Shown here piece by piece: positions 40,594 to 49,042 of a stretch of 64,000 bases of DNA; the stretch's first letter is position 1; each line of letters opens with the position of its first letter. The DNA is taken from contig NZ_CP074102.1 of NCBI RefSeq assembly GCF_018310535.1, positions 5,084,001 to 5,148,000 of the forward strand, read 5' to 3'. The translations under genes and the position numbers were made by a program. Source of the DNA: Streptomyces mirabilis (lineage in GTDB: Bacteria; Actinomycetota; Actinomycetes; Streptomycetales; Streptomycetaceae). Under the pieces are notes generated by a model. It saw nothing but the letters and a program-made list of their open reading frames with translations. It did no database searches and had not been told where the DNA came from.

Positions 40594-40599
40594 TACCCT
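40594..40599 (+). promoter_or_regulatory. -10 box placed for a leaderless transcript (TACCCT)
   Basis: TACCCT ends 6 nt before the GTG at 40606 of purK. GGAG lies only 1 nt from the GTG, too close to work as a Shine-Dalgarno. Confidence 0.55.
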
Positions 40600-40605
40600 T
40601 GGAGC

Positions 40606-41778
40606 GTGACGTTCCCGGTAGTCGGCATGGTCGGCGGGGGCCAGCTCGCTCGTATGACACACGAGGCGGGCATCCCGCTCGGCATCAAGTTCAAGCTCCT
40701 CAGTGACACCCCTCAGGATTCCGCGGCGCAGGTCGTCGGCGATGTCGTCATCGGCGACTACCGCGACTTCGACACGCTGCGTGAGTTCGCGCGGGGCTGC
40801 GATGTGATCACCTTCGATCACGAACACGTACCCACCGAGCATCTGCGTGCCCTGGAGGCGGACGGCATCCCCGTCCGTCCCGGCCCGGACGCGCTCGTGC
40901 ACGCCCAGGACAAGGGCGTGATGCGCGCGAAGCTCGACGAGATCGGCGTGCCGTGCCCACGGCACCGGATCGTGACCGACGTCGAGGACGTGGCCGCGTT
41001 CGCGGCGGAGGGCCTCGCCGAAGGGGCCGAGGGCGACGGTTTCCCGATCATCCTCAAGACGGTCCGCGGCGGCTACGACGGCAAGGGCGTCTGGTTCGTC
41101 CGGTCGATCGAGGAGGCGGCCGACCCCTTCCGGGCCGGCGTGCCCGTCCTCGCCGAGGAGAAGGTCGACTTCGTACGGGAACTCGCGGCGAACGTCGTCC
41201 GCTCCCCGCACGGCCAGGCGGTCGCGTACCCCGTGGTCGAGTCCCAGCAGGTCGACGGCGTCTGTGACACGGTGATCGCCCCCGCGCCCGGCATACCGGA
41301 CGAGCTGGCCCTCCAGGCCGAGGAGCTCGCGCTGCGCATCGCCAAGGAACTCGGTGTCGTCGGTCACCTGGCCGTCGAGCTCTTCGAGACCGTGACTGCC
41401 GATGGCGCCCGCCGCATCCTGGTCAACGAACTGGCCATGCGCCCGCACAACTCGGGCCACTGGACCCAGGACGGCGCGATCACCTCCCAGTTCGCCAACC
41501 ACGTCCGCGCGGTCCTGGACCTCCCCCTCGGCGACCCGCGCCCGCGCGCCAAGTGGACGGTCATGGTCAACGTCCTGGGCGGCGACTACCCGGACATGTA
41601 CTCCGCGTACCTGCACTGCATGGCCCGGGACCCCCAGCTGAAGATCCACATGTACGGCAAGGACGTGAAGCCCGGCCGCAAGGTCGGCCACGTCAACACC
41701 TACGGCGAGGACCTGGACGACGTCCTCGAGCGCGCCCGCCACGCAGCCGGTTACCTGAGAGGCACGATCACCGAATGA
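40606..41778 (+). CDS. purK: N5-carboxyaminoimidazole ribonucleotide synthase
   Basis: A 390-residue ATP-grasp enzyme of purine synthesis: AIR plus bicarbonate plus ATP gives N5-CAIR. Family elements are the N-terminal [12 protein letters not shown], the ATP-grasp [16 protein letters not shown] and [10 protein letters not shown], and the metal-binding [15 protein letters not shown] at 40606 begins the conserved TFPVVGMVG segment and has a -10-like TACCCT 6 nt upstream, suggesting a leaderless message. Its stop overlaps purE (ATGA). Confidence 0.96.
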   Translation: MTFPVVGMVGGGQLARMTHEAGIPLGIKFKLLSDTPQDSAAQVVGDVVIGDYRDFDTLREFARGCDVITFDHEHVPTEHLRALEADGIPVRPGPDALVHAQDKGVMRAKLDEIGVPCPRHRIVTDVEDVAAFAAEGLAEGAEGDGFPIILKTVRGGYDGKGVWFVRSIEEAADPFRAGVPVLAEEKVDFVRELAANVVRSPHGQAVAYPVVESQQVDGVCDTVIAPAPGIPDELALQAEELALRIAKELGVVGHLAVELFETVTADGARRILVNELAMRPHNSGHWTQDGAITSQFANHVRAVLDLPLGDPRPRAKWTVMVNVLGGDYPDMYSAYLHCMARDPQLKIHMYGKDVKPGRKVGHVNTYGEDLDDVLERARHAAGYLRGTITE

Positions 41779-42305
41779 GCCCCGTCGTAGGCATTGTCAT
41801 GGGGTCGGACTCCGACTGGCCCGTCATGGAAGCGGCCGCGCAGGCGCTGGACGAGTTCGAGATCCCCTACGAGGTGGATGTCGTCTCCGCGCACCGCATG
41901 CCGCACGAGATGATCACGTACGGCGAGCAGGCCGCGGAGCGCGGGCTCAAGGTGATCATCGCGGGCGCCGGCGGCGCTGCCCATCTGCCCGGCATGCTCG
42001 CGTCCGTCACCCCGTTGCCCGTCATCGGCGTGCCGGTCCCGCTGAAGTACCTCGACGGCATGGACTCGCTGCTGTCGATCGTGCAGATGCCGGCCGGTGT
42101 CCCGGTCGCGACCGTCTCCGTCGGCGGCGCGCGCAACGCGGGCCTGCTGGCCGCCCGGATGCTCGCCGCGCACGACGAGGAACTCCTCACCCGCATGCGG
42201 GAGTTCCAGCAGGAGCTGAACGACCAGGCCACCGAGAAGGGCAAGCGGCTGCGCGCCAAGGTCGAGGGCGCGGGCGGCGGCTTCGGCTTCGGCTCCGGGA
42301 AGTGA
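41775..42305 (+). CDS. purE: N5-carboxyaminoimidazole ribonucleotide mutase
   Basis: A 176-residue class I PurE that rearranges N5-CAIR to CAIR. Signature segments are [22 protein letters not shown] with the active-site histidine, and [13 protein letters not shown] Gly-rich tail follows. The ATG overlaps the purK stop, and the stop overlaps the dipeptidase GTG, so three genes are translationally coupled. Confidence 0.97.
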   Translation: MSPVVGIVMGSDSDWPVMEAAAQALDEFEIPYEVDVVSAHRMPHEMITYGEQAAERGLKVIIAGAGGAAHLPGMLASVTPLPVIGVPVPLKYLDGMDSLLSIVQMPAGVPVATVSVGGARNAGLLAARMLAAHDEELLTRMREFQQELNDQATEKGKRLRAKVEGAGGGFGFGSGK

Positions 42306-43540
42306 CGCGCATGGCCTCCTCCACGTCGTCCGCCACGTCGTCCGTCACGTCCACGGCACCCCTCGACGAGGCCCGCGCCCTCCTCGCCGACTTCCCCGTC
42401 GTCGACGGCCACAACGACCTCCCCTGGGCGCTGCGCGAACAGGTCCGCTACGACCTCGGCGCCCGCGACATCGCCGCCGACCAGAGCGCCCACCTGCACA
42501 CCGACCTGGCCCGGCTGCGCGCCGGCGGCGTCGGCGCGCAGTTCTGGTCGGTGTACGTCCGCTCGGACCTGCCGGGCGCGGTCACCGCGACGCTTGAACA
42601 GATCGACTGCGTACGGCGGTTGATCGACCGTCACCCCTCCGACCTGCGGGCCGCGCTGACCGCCGCCGACATGGAGGCGGCGCGCGCGCAGGGCCGTATC
42701 GCCTCCCTGATGGGCGCGGAGGGCGGCCACTCCATCGACAACTCCCTCGCCGTGCTGCGGGGGTTGTACGCGCTGGGTGTGCGCTACATGACCCTCACCC
42801 ACAACGACAACATCGCGTGGGCGGACTCGGCGACGGACGTGCCCACCGTCGGCGGTCTGTCGGCCTTCGGCCGTGAGGTCGTGCGGGAGATGAACCGTGA
42901 GGGCATGCTGGTCGACCTCTCGCACGTCGCGGCGACGACCATGCGGGACGCGCTCGACACGAGCTCCGCGCCGGTGATCTTCTCCCACTCCTCCTCGCGC
43001 GCGGTGTGCGACCACCCGCGCAACATTCCGGACGATGTCCTGGAGCGGCTGCCCGCCAACGGGGGAGTGGCGATGGTGACGTTCGTACCGAAGTTCGTCC
43101 TCCAGGCGGCGGTCGACTGGACGGCCGCGGCCGACGAGAACATGCGCGCGAACGGCTTCCACCACCTCGACACCACCCCCGAGGGCATGAAGGTCCACCG
43201 CGTCTTCGAGGAGTCCCACCCGCGCCCCGTCGCCACGGTGTCGACGGTGGCGGACCACCTCGACCACATGCGCGAGGTCGCCGGCGTCGACCATCTCGGC
43301 ATAGGCGGTGACTACGACGGCACGGCGTTCACCCCGGACGGCCTCGACGACGTCTCCGGCTACCCGAACCTGATCGCCGAACTGCTGGACCGCGGCTGGT
43401 CGAAGACCGACCTCGCCAAGCTGACCTGGCAGAACGCGGTACGGGTGCTGGGTGCCGCGGAAGACGTGGCGCGCGGTCTTCAGGCCACCCGCGGTCCGTC
43501 CGTCGCGACGATCGAGTCCCTCGACGGCAACGGGGCCTGA
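42302..43540 (+). CDS. Membrane-dipeptidase family (M19) dipeptidase
   Basis: A 412-residue zinc dipeptidase of the renal-dipeptidase family. The binuclear site is complete: His37 and Asp39 in DGHND, bridging Glu140 in GAEGGH, His208 in DLSH, His229 in FSHSSSR, and Asp337 in GGDYDG. GTG at 42302 overlaps the purE stop; an ATG three codons on is an alternative. There is no signal peptide, so it is cytoplasmic. The last 61 bp overlap the convergent ene-reductase gene. It is the active counterpart of the ligand-less homologue at 45191-46297. Confidence 0.93.
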   Translation: MTRMASSTSSATSSVTSTAPLDEARALLADFPVVDGHNDLPWALREQVRYDLGARDIAADQSAHLHTDLARLRAGGVGAQFWSVYVRSDLPGAVTATLEQIDCVRRLIDRHPSDLRAALTAADMEAARAQGRIASLMGAEGGHSIDNSLAVLRGLYALGVRYMTLTHNDNIAWADSATDVPTVGGLSAFGREVVREMNREGMLVDLSHVAATTMRDALDTSSAPVIFSHSSSRAVCDHPRNIPDDVLERLPANGGVAMVTFVPKFVLQAAVDWTAAADENMRANGFHHLDTTPEGMKVHRVFEESHPRPVATVSTVADHLDHMREVAGVDHLGIGGDYDGTAFTPDGLDDVSGYPNLIAELLDRGWSKTDLAKLTWQNAVRVLGAAEDVARGLQATRGPSVATIESLDGNGA

Positions 43541-44619
43541 GCGTCCAGGGCCGGGTAGTCGGTGTAGCCTTCCGCCCCGCCCACGTACATCAGGTACCGG
43601 TCCCGGACCGGGTTGAGCGGGGCGCCCAGGCGCAGCCGTCGCACCAGGTCCGGGTTGGCCAGGAACGGGCGGCCGAGGGCGACCAGGTCGGCGCCGGCCG
43701 CCAGCATGTCCCGGGCGGCCCGGGTGACGGCCTCGGTGGTGAGGTCGGTCAGGACCGGGTTGCCGATCAGGACGCCTGGCCAGTCGGCACGGATCCGCCG
43801 GTACACCGTCGTGTCCGGGTCGGCGTGCACGAGGTGCAGATAGGCGAGGTCCAGGTCCTTCAGCCGGGCCAGGAGTGCGGGGTAGAGGGCTTCGGTGTTG
43901 TCCTCCCGCACGCCGTTGACGGTGCTGCCGGGGGAGATCCGCAGGCCCACCCGGTCGGCGCCGATCGCGTCGGCCACCGCCTCGGTGACCTCCGCCGTGA
44001 ACCGCACCCGCCGCCCGGCCGGGCCGCCGTACCCGTCCGTCCTGCGGTTGGTGTTGCCGGCGAGGAACTGGTGCAGCAGATGCCCGTTGGCCGAGTGCAC
44101 CTCGACGCCCTCGAAGCCTGCCGCGACGGCGCGGCGGGCGGCCGCGGCGAAGTCGGCGGCGGTGGCGCGGATGTCGTCGCGGGTCATCTCCCGGGGCACG
44201 ACGGCGGGCCGGTGCCCCTGCGGAGTGAAGATCGTCTCCGGCAGCGGCACGGGGGAGGGCGCGACCGGGGTCAGGCCGGTGGTCGCCGGATGGCTGACCC
44301 GCCCACCGTGCTGGAGCTGCAGGAACATGTGCCCGCCCGCCGCCCGCACCGCCTCGGTGACCCGCCGCCACCCGGCCTCGTGCCGGTCGGTGTGGATCGC
44401 GGTGATGTTCGGGTACGTCTGGCCGACCGCGTTCGGCGTCGACGCCTCACCGATGAGCAGACCGGCCGTGGCGCGCTGGGCGTAGTGGGTGGCCATGAGC
44501 GGACCCGGGGTGCCGTCCGCCTCCGCGCGGTTGCGGGTGAGCGGGGCCATCACGAGGTGGTGGGGGAGCCCGAGCCGGCCGAGCCGGGCCGGGGCCAGGA
44601 AGTCCGTCGTCCGTGTCAT
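43480..44619 (-). CDS. Old yellow enzyme family ene-reductase
   Basis: A 379-residue FMN-dependent alkene reductase (OYE/NemA type). The substrate-anion pair His175/Asn178 is in [13 protein letters not shown]; the FMN-contacting APLTR near the N-terminus and [15 protein letters not shown] near the end are typical, with NRRTDGYGG between. It is divergent from a MerR-type regulator 59 bp away, whose operator sits between a TTGAAT and a TAGCGT spaced 20 bp. The latter ends 6 nt before the ATG, so the message would be leaderless. The 3' end overlaps the dipeptidase gene by 61 bp. It probably detoxifies electrophilic enones or nitro compounds. Confidence 0.93.
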   Translation of the reverse strand: MTRTTDFLAPARLGRLGLPHHLVMAPLTRNRAEADGTPGPLMATHYAQRATAGLLIGEASTPNAVGQTYPNITAIHTDRHEAGWRRVTEAVRAAGGHMFLQLQHGGRVSHPATTGLTPVAPSPVPLPETIFTPQGHRPAVVPREMTRDDIRATAADFAAAARRAVAAGFEGVEVHSANGHLLHQFLAGNTNRRTDGYGGPAGRRVRFTAEVTEAVADAIGADRVGLRISPGSTVNGVREDNTEALYPALLARLKDLDLAYLHLVHADPDTTVYRRIRADWPGVLIGNPVLTDLTTEAVTRAARDMLAAGADLVALGRPFLANPDLVRRLRLGAPLNPVRDRYLMYVGGAEGYTDYPALDAQAPLPSRDSIVATDGPRVA

Positions 44620-44625
44620 GGCCGT

Positions 44626-44657
44626 ACGCTAGAACCTGACACTGATGTCAGATTCAA
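44626..44657 (-). promoter_or_regulatory. MerR-type promoter and operator for the ene-reductase gene
   Basis: On the minus strand TTGAAT (44652-44657) and TAGCGT (44626-44631) are 20 bp apart, longer than the normal 17. The spacer carries the dyad CTGACA-CTGA-TGTCAG (44636-44651), extended by GAA/TTC flanks. An over-long spacer with a central dyad is the hallmark of MerR-activated promoters. TAGCGT ends 6 nt before the ATG. Confidence 0.75.
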
Positions 44658-44678
44658 GTCCCGGACGGCGGAGGCGGA

Positions 44679-45038
44679 ATGCGGATCGGTGAACTCGCTC
44701 GGCGCACGGGCGTGAGCGAGCGGTCGCTGCGCTACTACGAGACCCAGGGACTGCTGGCGTCCGAGCGCACGCCCGGCGGACACCGCGACTACACGGAGGC
44801 GGCCGTCGACCGGGTGGTACGGATCCAGGAGCTGTACGCGGCCGGGCTGCACAGCGCGAAGATCCGGCAGCTGCTGCCGTGCATGCGCGACCAGGACGGC
44901 GGGCCCTCCGCGACCGCCACCCCGCAACTGGTCGCCGATCTCACCGCGGAACGCGACCGCATCGACCGGATGATCGCCGACCTGGTCCGCTCCCGGGAGA
45001 CGCTGGACGAGGTGATCGACGCGGCCGGGGACGCCTGA
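44679..45038 (+). CDS. MerR-family transcriptional regulator
   Basis: A 119-residue MerR-type regulator. The winged helix-turn-helix is at 1-70 (MRIGELARRTGVSERSLRYY; GLLASERTPGGHRDYTE), followed by a coiled-coil dimerisation helix (LTAERDRIDRMIADLVRSRE). A single Cys (LLPCMRDQ) lies near the effector region, so metal or redox sensing is possible but weakly supported. It faces the ene-reductase gene and should activate it through the 44626-44657 promoter. Confidence 0.92.
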   Translation: MRIGELARRTGVSERSLRYYETQGLLASERTPGGHRDYTEAAVDRVVRIQELYAAGLHSAKIRQLLPCMRDQDGGPSATATPQLVADLTAERDRIDRMIADLVRSRETLDEVIDAAGDA

Positions 45039-45141
45039 CCGGCGTACCCCCGAACGCCCCACTCACCAGGAGGGTTCCGCGCGCTCCGTGCGACCGTGAC
45101 CGTACGCCAGCCACATCACGACGTAGCTCACGACCGACGTG

Positions 45142-45187
45142 GCTCACGACGACGCACGGAGCCCGCTCACGACGACGCACGGAGCCC
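45142..45187 (+). repeat. Perfect 23 bp tandem duplication before the dipeptidase homologue
   Basis: Two identical 23 bp units (45142-45164 and 45165-45187) begin GCTCACGACG and end CGGAGCCC. The second supplies GGAG 7 nt before the ATG at 45191, so the ribosome-binding site is part of the duplicated unit. A third, degenerate unit lies just upstream. Confidence 0.85.
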
Positions 45188-45190
45188 GCC

Positions 45191-46297
45191 ATGGCCGACC
45201 TCCAGAACGGCATGCCCACGACCGCCGAGGTCGACGGTGCCGACGGCCTGCCGGACGACCCCTTCCTCGAAACGGCACACCCTCCGGACGAGGAGACCCT
45301 GGCCCGGGCGCACTCCCTGCTGGCCGGCCATCCCGTCGCCGACGGCTACAGCGGACTGCCGTGGGCCCTGCGCCATCTGCCCTGGTACGACCTGGAGCTG
45401 GGCGAGATGGCCGTCGACACCGACGTGCCGAGGATGCGCGAGGGCCGTGTGGGTGCGCTGTTCTGGTCGCTGCACCTGCCCGAGGGGCTCACCGGGGACC
45501 GGGCGGTGGGTGCCACCCTGGAGCAGCTGGACCTCGTCCACTCGGTGATCGACGCCCACCCGGAGGGCCTGCGCCTGGCGTGCACCGCCGGGCAGATCAT
45601 CGACGCCCACCACTGCGGCCGGGTCGCCGTCGTGCTGGGTCCGGCCGGCGCGCCCGCGCTCGGCGACTCCCTGGGCATCCTGCGCATCCTGCACACCCTC
45701 GGCCTGCGCCTCCTCACCCTGACGGGCACCGCCTGGGCGAGCGAGGCGGGGCTGACCCGGTTCGGCGAGGAGGTCATTCGCGAGATGAACCGCCTCGGCG
45801 TCCTCGCCGACCTCTCCGGGGCCTCCGACGCCACCGTCAGCCGGGCCACCGCCCTCTCCAAGACCCCCGTGCTGTGCACCCGTTCGGCCGCCCGCGCGCT
45901 GCGCCCGCACCCGGCCAACCTGCCCGACGACCTGCTCGCCGAGCTGGGCGCGGCGGGCGGCCTGTGCATGGTGCCGCTGACCGCCGAGCAGACCGGCCCG
46001 ACGGTCCGGGACGTCGCCGACCACCTCGACCATGTCCGCGCCGTGGCCGGCCCCGGGTGCGTCGGCCTGTCCGGCACCTACGACTCCGGCGCCAGCCACC
46101 CCCGCGACCTCGCCGACGCCTCCCGCTATCCCCACCTGATCGCCGAGCTGCTCCGCCGGGGCTGGTCCGAGTCGGAACTGTCCCTGCTGACCTGGGGCAA
46201 CGTCCAGCGCGTCCTGCGCAGCGCGGACTTCATGGCCCGCGCCGCGCAGTGCCGCCGGGAACCGTCGACCGCGAGGATCGCCGAACTGGACGGCTAG
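45191..46297 (+). CDS. Dipeptidase-family pseudoenzyme (M19 fold, metal ligands lost)
   Basis: A 368-residue paralogue of the dipeptidase at 42302-43540; it aligns along its length (for example GLPWALRHLPWYDL against [14 protein letters not shown]). Every metal ligand is replaced: DGHND becomes DGYSG, GAEGGH becomes GPAGAP, DLSH becomes DLSG, FSHSSSR becomes CTRSAAR, and GGDYDG becomes SGTYDSG. The frame is intact and codon use is normal, so it looks like a maintained non-catalytic protein rather than a decaying gene. The ATG at 45191 follows GGAG by 7 nt. A binding or regulatory role towards the active dipeptidase or its peptides is possible. Confidence 0.85.
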   Translation: MADLQNGMPTTAEVDGADGLPDDPFLETAHPPDEETLARAHSLLAGHPVADGYSGLPWALRHLPWYDLELGEMAVDTDVPRMREGRVGALFWSLHLPEGLTGDRAVGATLEQLDLVHSVIDAHPEGLRLACTAGQIIDAHHCGRVAVVLGPAGAPALGDSLGILRILHTLGLRLLTLTGTAWASEAGLTRFGEEVIREMNRLGVLADLSGASDATVSRATALSKTPVLCTRSAARALRPHPANLPDDLLAELGAAGGLCMVPLTAEQTGPTVRDVADHLDHVRAVAGPGCVGLSGTYDSGASHPRDLADASRYPHLIAELLRRGWSESELSLLTWGNVQRVLRSADFMARAAQCRREPSTARIAELDG

Positions 46298-46330
46298 GTC
46301 CCCTCGGCCGCGCCCGCGCGCTATTCCTGC

Positions 46331-46430
46331 TCGTCCTCAGCAGGCGCAGAGAACACTCGTCCTCAGCAGGCGCAGAGAACACTCGTCCTCAGCAGGCGCA
46401 GAGAACACTCGTCCTCAGCAGGCGCAGAGG
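46331..46430 (-). repeat. 26 bp tandem repeat continuing the 3' end of the VOC gene
   Basis: Three complete units begin at 46331, 46357 and 46383 (each starting TCGTCCTCAGCAGG); a partial fourth unit (46409-46430) is the end of the VOC coding sequence, including its stop codon. The coding-strand unit thus repeats the last codons (Leu-Cys-Ala-Cys-stop) downstream of the gene. Confidence 0.9.
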
Positions 46431-46774
46431 CAGAAGGGGTGCCCCGCCGGGTCGGCGTACACCCGCCAGGTGCGGGAACGGTCCTCGGTGTCGAGTGCCC
46501 GCGCGCCGAGCGCCAGCACGCCCTTCTCGGCCGCGTCCAGGTTGTCGACGGTCAGGTCCAGATGGAACTGCTGCGAGTCGTCGGGCGCGGGCCACTGCGG
46601 CGGTACGTGGCCCGGGGCGGCCTGGAAGGCCAGCGAGGGCCCGTCGGACACCTTCAGGTCGACCCAGTCCCCGTCTCCCTCGACCGTGCCGCCGAGCACC
46701 TCGGCGTAGAACCCGGCGAGGGCGCGCGGGTCGGGACAGTCCAGGACGACGACACCCAGCTTGGCGAGAGCCAT
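46415..46774 (-). CDS. VOC/glyoxalase-superfamily protein
   Basis: A 119-residue single-domain vicinal-oxygen-chelate protein: KLGVVVLDCPDPRALAGFYA for the first beta-alpha repeat, QFHLDLTVDNLDAAE for the second, and VYADPAGHPFCLC near the C-terminus. Candidate metal residues are His in FHLD and Glu/His near the ends. Typical functions are fosfomycin or bleomycin resistance, glyoxalase or dioxygenase; none can be assigned. The ATG at 46774 has GGAGG 5 nt upstream. It is divergent from the CGNR regulator, and the shared gap holds GTTACC-type repeats. The C-terminal CLCAC is encoded by the repeat unit that continues downstream. Confidence 0.82.
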   Translation of the reverse strand: MALAKLGVVVLDCPDPRALAGFYAEVLGGTVEGDGDWVDLKVSDGPSLAFQAAPGHVPPQWPAPDDSQQFHLDLTVDNLDAAEKGVLALGARALDTEDRSRTWRVYADPAGHPFCLCAC

Positions 46775-46788
46775 GACTTCCTCCGAGG

Positions 46789-46869
46789 GGTTACCAACGA
46801 CACCGACGAGTTACCTCTAGACCTCCTCAAGAGGTAACGGTTACTGCATGCTCCCGCATAGGAGGTAAC
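46789..46869. promoter_or_regulatory. GTTACC repeats between the VOC and CGNR genes (candidate operators)
   Basis: The inverted repeat GTTACCTCT (46810-46818) / AGAGGTAAC (46830-46838) has an 11 bp centre; more half-sites occur as GGTTACC (46789-46795) and GGAGGTAAC (46861-46869). The last overlaps the -10-like TAACGT (46866-46871), which ends 7 nt before the CGNR start. This suits autoregulation by the CGNR protein and control of the VOC gene. Confidence 0.6.
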
Positions 46870-46878
46870 GTCGCAACC

Positions 46879-47376
46879 ATGAATGACCGTGCGCCCGCAC
46901 CCGGCGGTCTGGCTCTGATCCAGTCGCTGGTGAACACCCTGGACATCGAGTCGGGCACGGACTCGCTGGACACCGCCGAGGGCCGGGCGCCCTTCGGCCT
47001 CGCGGAGGGCGAGGCGGAGGCGGCCCGCGAGCTGCGCGAGTCGTTGCGCGCGGCCTGCCTGGCGCACGCGGGCCACCCGGCGCACCGCGCGGTGACCCCC
47101 CTCGGTGAGCTGCTGGCCCGGGCCCCGCTGCACGTGACGGTCGACGAGCACGACGGCGCGGCGCGGCTCGTCCCCGCGGCGGCCTCACTCGCGTCGCGCG
47201 TCGCTGCGGCCCTCGCGGAGGCGCTCGTCGAGGGCACCTGGCTGCGGCTGAAGGCCTGTGAGGCACCGACCTGCCACTGGGCGTACTACGACCGCTCCCC
47301 GGCGGGCCGCGGCCGCTGGTGCTCGATGTCGGTCTGCGGGGCGCGCGCGAAGATGCGCCGGTACCGCGCGAAGTAG
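46879..47376 (+). CDS. ABATE/CGNR zinc-finger domain regulator
   Basis: A 165-residue protein with an N-terminal ABATE-type helical region (1-115) and a C-terminal CGNR-like zinc finger: LKACEAPTCHWAYYD, then GRWCSMSVCGARAK. The four cysteines are present; CGNR reads CGAR. Members are thought to be transcription factors. The ATG at 46879 has no well-spaced Shine-Dalgarno (GGAGG is 13 nt away) but a TAACGT 7 nt upstream. It faces the VOC gene across a repeat-rich operator region and is followed by a strong bidirectional terminator. Confidence 0.88.
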   Translation: MNDRAPAPGGLALIQSLVNTLDIESGTDSLDTAEGRAPFGLAEGEAEAARELRESLRAACLAHAGHPAHRAVTPLGELLARAPLHVTVDEHDGAARLVPAAASLASRVAAALAEALVEGTWLRLKACEAPTCHWAYYDRSPAGRGRWCSMSVCGARAKMRRYRAK

Positions 47377-47442
47377 GCCGTCCGTTAATACAAAGTGGAA
47401 CAACTGGCCACGCCGGTCGCCTGGAGCATGGAGAATGTGCGA

Positions 47443-47485
47443 TGACGGCGGTCCGGCCGACTGAGCCTCGGCCGGACCGCCGTCA
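47443..47485. terminator. Bidirectional terminator between the CGNR and UDP-glucose dehydrogenase genes
   Basis: Perfect 18 bp arms TGACGGCGGTCCGGCCGA (47443-47460) and TCGGCCGGACCGCCGTCA (47468-47485) are separated by 7 nt. It lies between two convergent genes. Confidence 0.8.
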
Positions 47486-47523
47486 CCTGTGAAGCACTAC
47501 CGGGTCACCGGCGAAGCACTGCC

Positions 47524-48867
47524 CTAGGCGGTCGGGCGGCCCATCGCCCGGTACGTCCATCCGGCCCGGCGCCACACCTCGGGGTCGAGCGCGTTGCGGC
47601 CGTCCAGGAGCACCCGGGCCGAGGCCGCCTCGCCCAGCACCGCCGGGTCCAGCTCGCGGAACTCGCGCCATTCGGTCAGGTGCAGGACGACGTCGGCGCC
47701 GCGCACGGCCTCGACCGCGGAGTCGGCGTACCCGAGCGTCGGGAACAGCCGCTTGGCGTTCGCCATGCCCTTCGGGTCGTAGACGGTGACCTGGCCGCCC
47801 TGGAGATGGATCTGCCCCGCGACGTTCAGCGCGGGCGAGTCCCGGACGTCGTCCGAGTCGGGCTTGAAGGTCGCGCCGAGCACGGCGACCCGCTTGCCGA
47901 GGAAGGATCCGCCGCCCAGCGCCTCCCGGGCCATCTCCACCATCTGGCCGCGACGGCGCATGTTGATGGAGTCGATCTCGCGCAGGAAGGTCAGCGCCTG
48001 GTCCGCGCCGAGCTCACCGGCCCGGGCCATGAAGGCGCGGATGTCCTTCGGCAGACAGCCGCCGCCGAATCCGATCCCGGCCCGCAGGAACTTCTTCCCG
48101 ATCCGCTCGTCGTGCCCGATGGCCTCGGCCAGCAGGGCGACATCGCCGCCGGCGGCCTCGCAGACCTCGGCCATGGCGTTGATGAAGGAGATCTTGGTCG
48201 CCAGGAAGGAGTTCGCGGAGGTCTTCACCAGCTCGGCGGTCGGAAAGTCGGTGACGACGAAGGGCGAGCCCTCGGAGACGGGCGTCGCGTACACCTCGCG
48301 CAGGATCTTCTCGGCCCGCTCGCTGCGCACGCCGGCCACGAGACGGTCGGGGTGCAGCGTGTCCTGGACGGCGAAGCCCTCGCGCAGGAACTCCGGGTTC
48401 CAGGCGAGCTCGGCGTCCTCACCGGCGGGGGAGAGCTCGGCGAGCGTGCGCGCCAGCCGCTCCGCGGAGCCCACCGGCACGGTGGACTTGCCGACGACGA
48501 GGGCGGGCCCCTTCAGGTGCGGGGCGAGCGTCTCGAACGCGGCGTCGACGTACGACATGTCGCACGCGTACTCCCCGTGCTTCTGCGGCGTGTTCACGCA
48601 GACGAAGTGGACGTCGCCGAACTCCCCGACCTCGGCCCAGTCCATGGTGAAGCGCAGCCGGCCGGTGGATCCCTCGATGCCCGCCACGTGCTTGTGCAGC
48701 AGCTCCTCGAGCCCCGGCTCGTACATCGGGACCTCGCCCCGCTGCAGCATCTCGATCTTCTCGGGGACGACATCGAGCCCCAGCACCTCGAACCCGAGCT
48801 CGGCCATGGCCGCGGCGTGGGTGGCGCCGAGATAGCCGGTGCCGATCACGGTGATCTTGAGGGCCAT
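47524..48867 (-). CDS. UDP-glucose 6-dehydrogenase
   Basis: A 447-residue enzyme that oxidises UDP-glucose to UDP-glucuronate in two NAD-dependent steps. The Rossmann motif GTGYLG is at the N-terminus, followed by VNTPQ, STVPVGS, NPEFLREGFA, Lys225 in NSFLATKISF, and the catalytic Cys271 in GFGGGCLPKD. The C-terminal NAD/UDP domain has GATFKPDSDDVRDSP. The ATG at 48867 follows AGGAG by 5 nt. It is a single gene. UDP-glucuronate would feed a uronic-acid envelope polymer, in keeping with the LCP and glycosyltransferase genes downstream. Confidence 0.96.
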   Translation of the reverse strand: MALKITVIGTGYLGATHAAAMAELGFEVLGLDVVPEKIEMLQRGEVPMYEPGLEELLHKHVAGIEGSTGRLRFTMDWAEVGEFGDVHFVCVNTPQKHGEYACDMSYVDAAFETLAPHLKGPALVVGKSTVPVGSAERLARTLAELSPAGEDAELAWNPEFLREGFAVQDTLHPDRLVAGVRSERAEKILREVYATPVSEGSPFVVTDFPTAELVKTSANSFLATKISFINAMAEVCEAAGGDVALLAEAIGHDERIGKKFLRAGIGFGGGCLPKDIRAFMARAGELGADQALTFLREIDSINMRRRGQMVEMAREALGGGSFLGKRVAVLGATFKPDSDDVRDSPALNVAGQIHLQGGQVTVYDPKGMANAKRLFPTLGYADSAVEAVRGADVVLHLTEWREFRELDPAVLGEAASARVLLDGRNALDPEVWRRAGWTYRAMGRPTA

Positions 48868-49042
48868 GGGTGCTCCTGGGATGAATGGCTTCAGTGCGCT
48901 GCCCGAGCATAGTCGGGGCATGTCCGGGCCCCTCATCGGGCAGGTTCCCCCCTGTCGCCAAGCTCACGTATCCCTCCCGTGGGCAGACCCCTAAAATTTG
49001 GGTTACTTAACGGTAATTAGCGTCTTTGGAGCGTGAGAGACC

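Noticed and set aside
45191..46297. Annotating the second dipeptidase homologue as a pseudogene.
   Set aside because: There is no frameshift or internal stop, and codon use and length are normal; loss of catalytic residues alone does not make it a pseudogene.
46331..46430. A short CRISPR-like array.
   Set aside because: The units are directly adjacent tandem copies with no unique spacers, and one unit is coding sequence.
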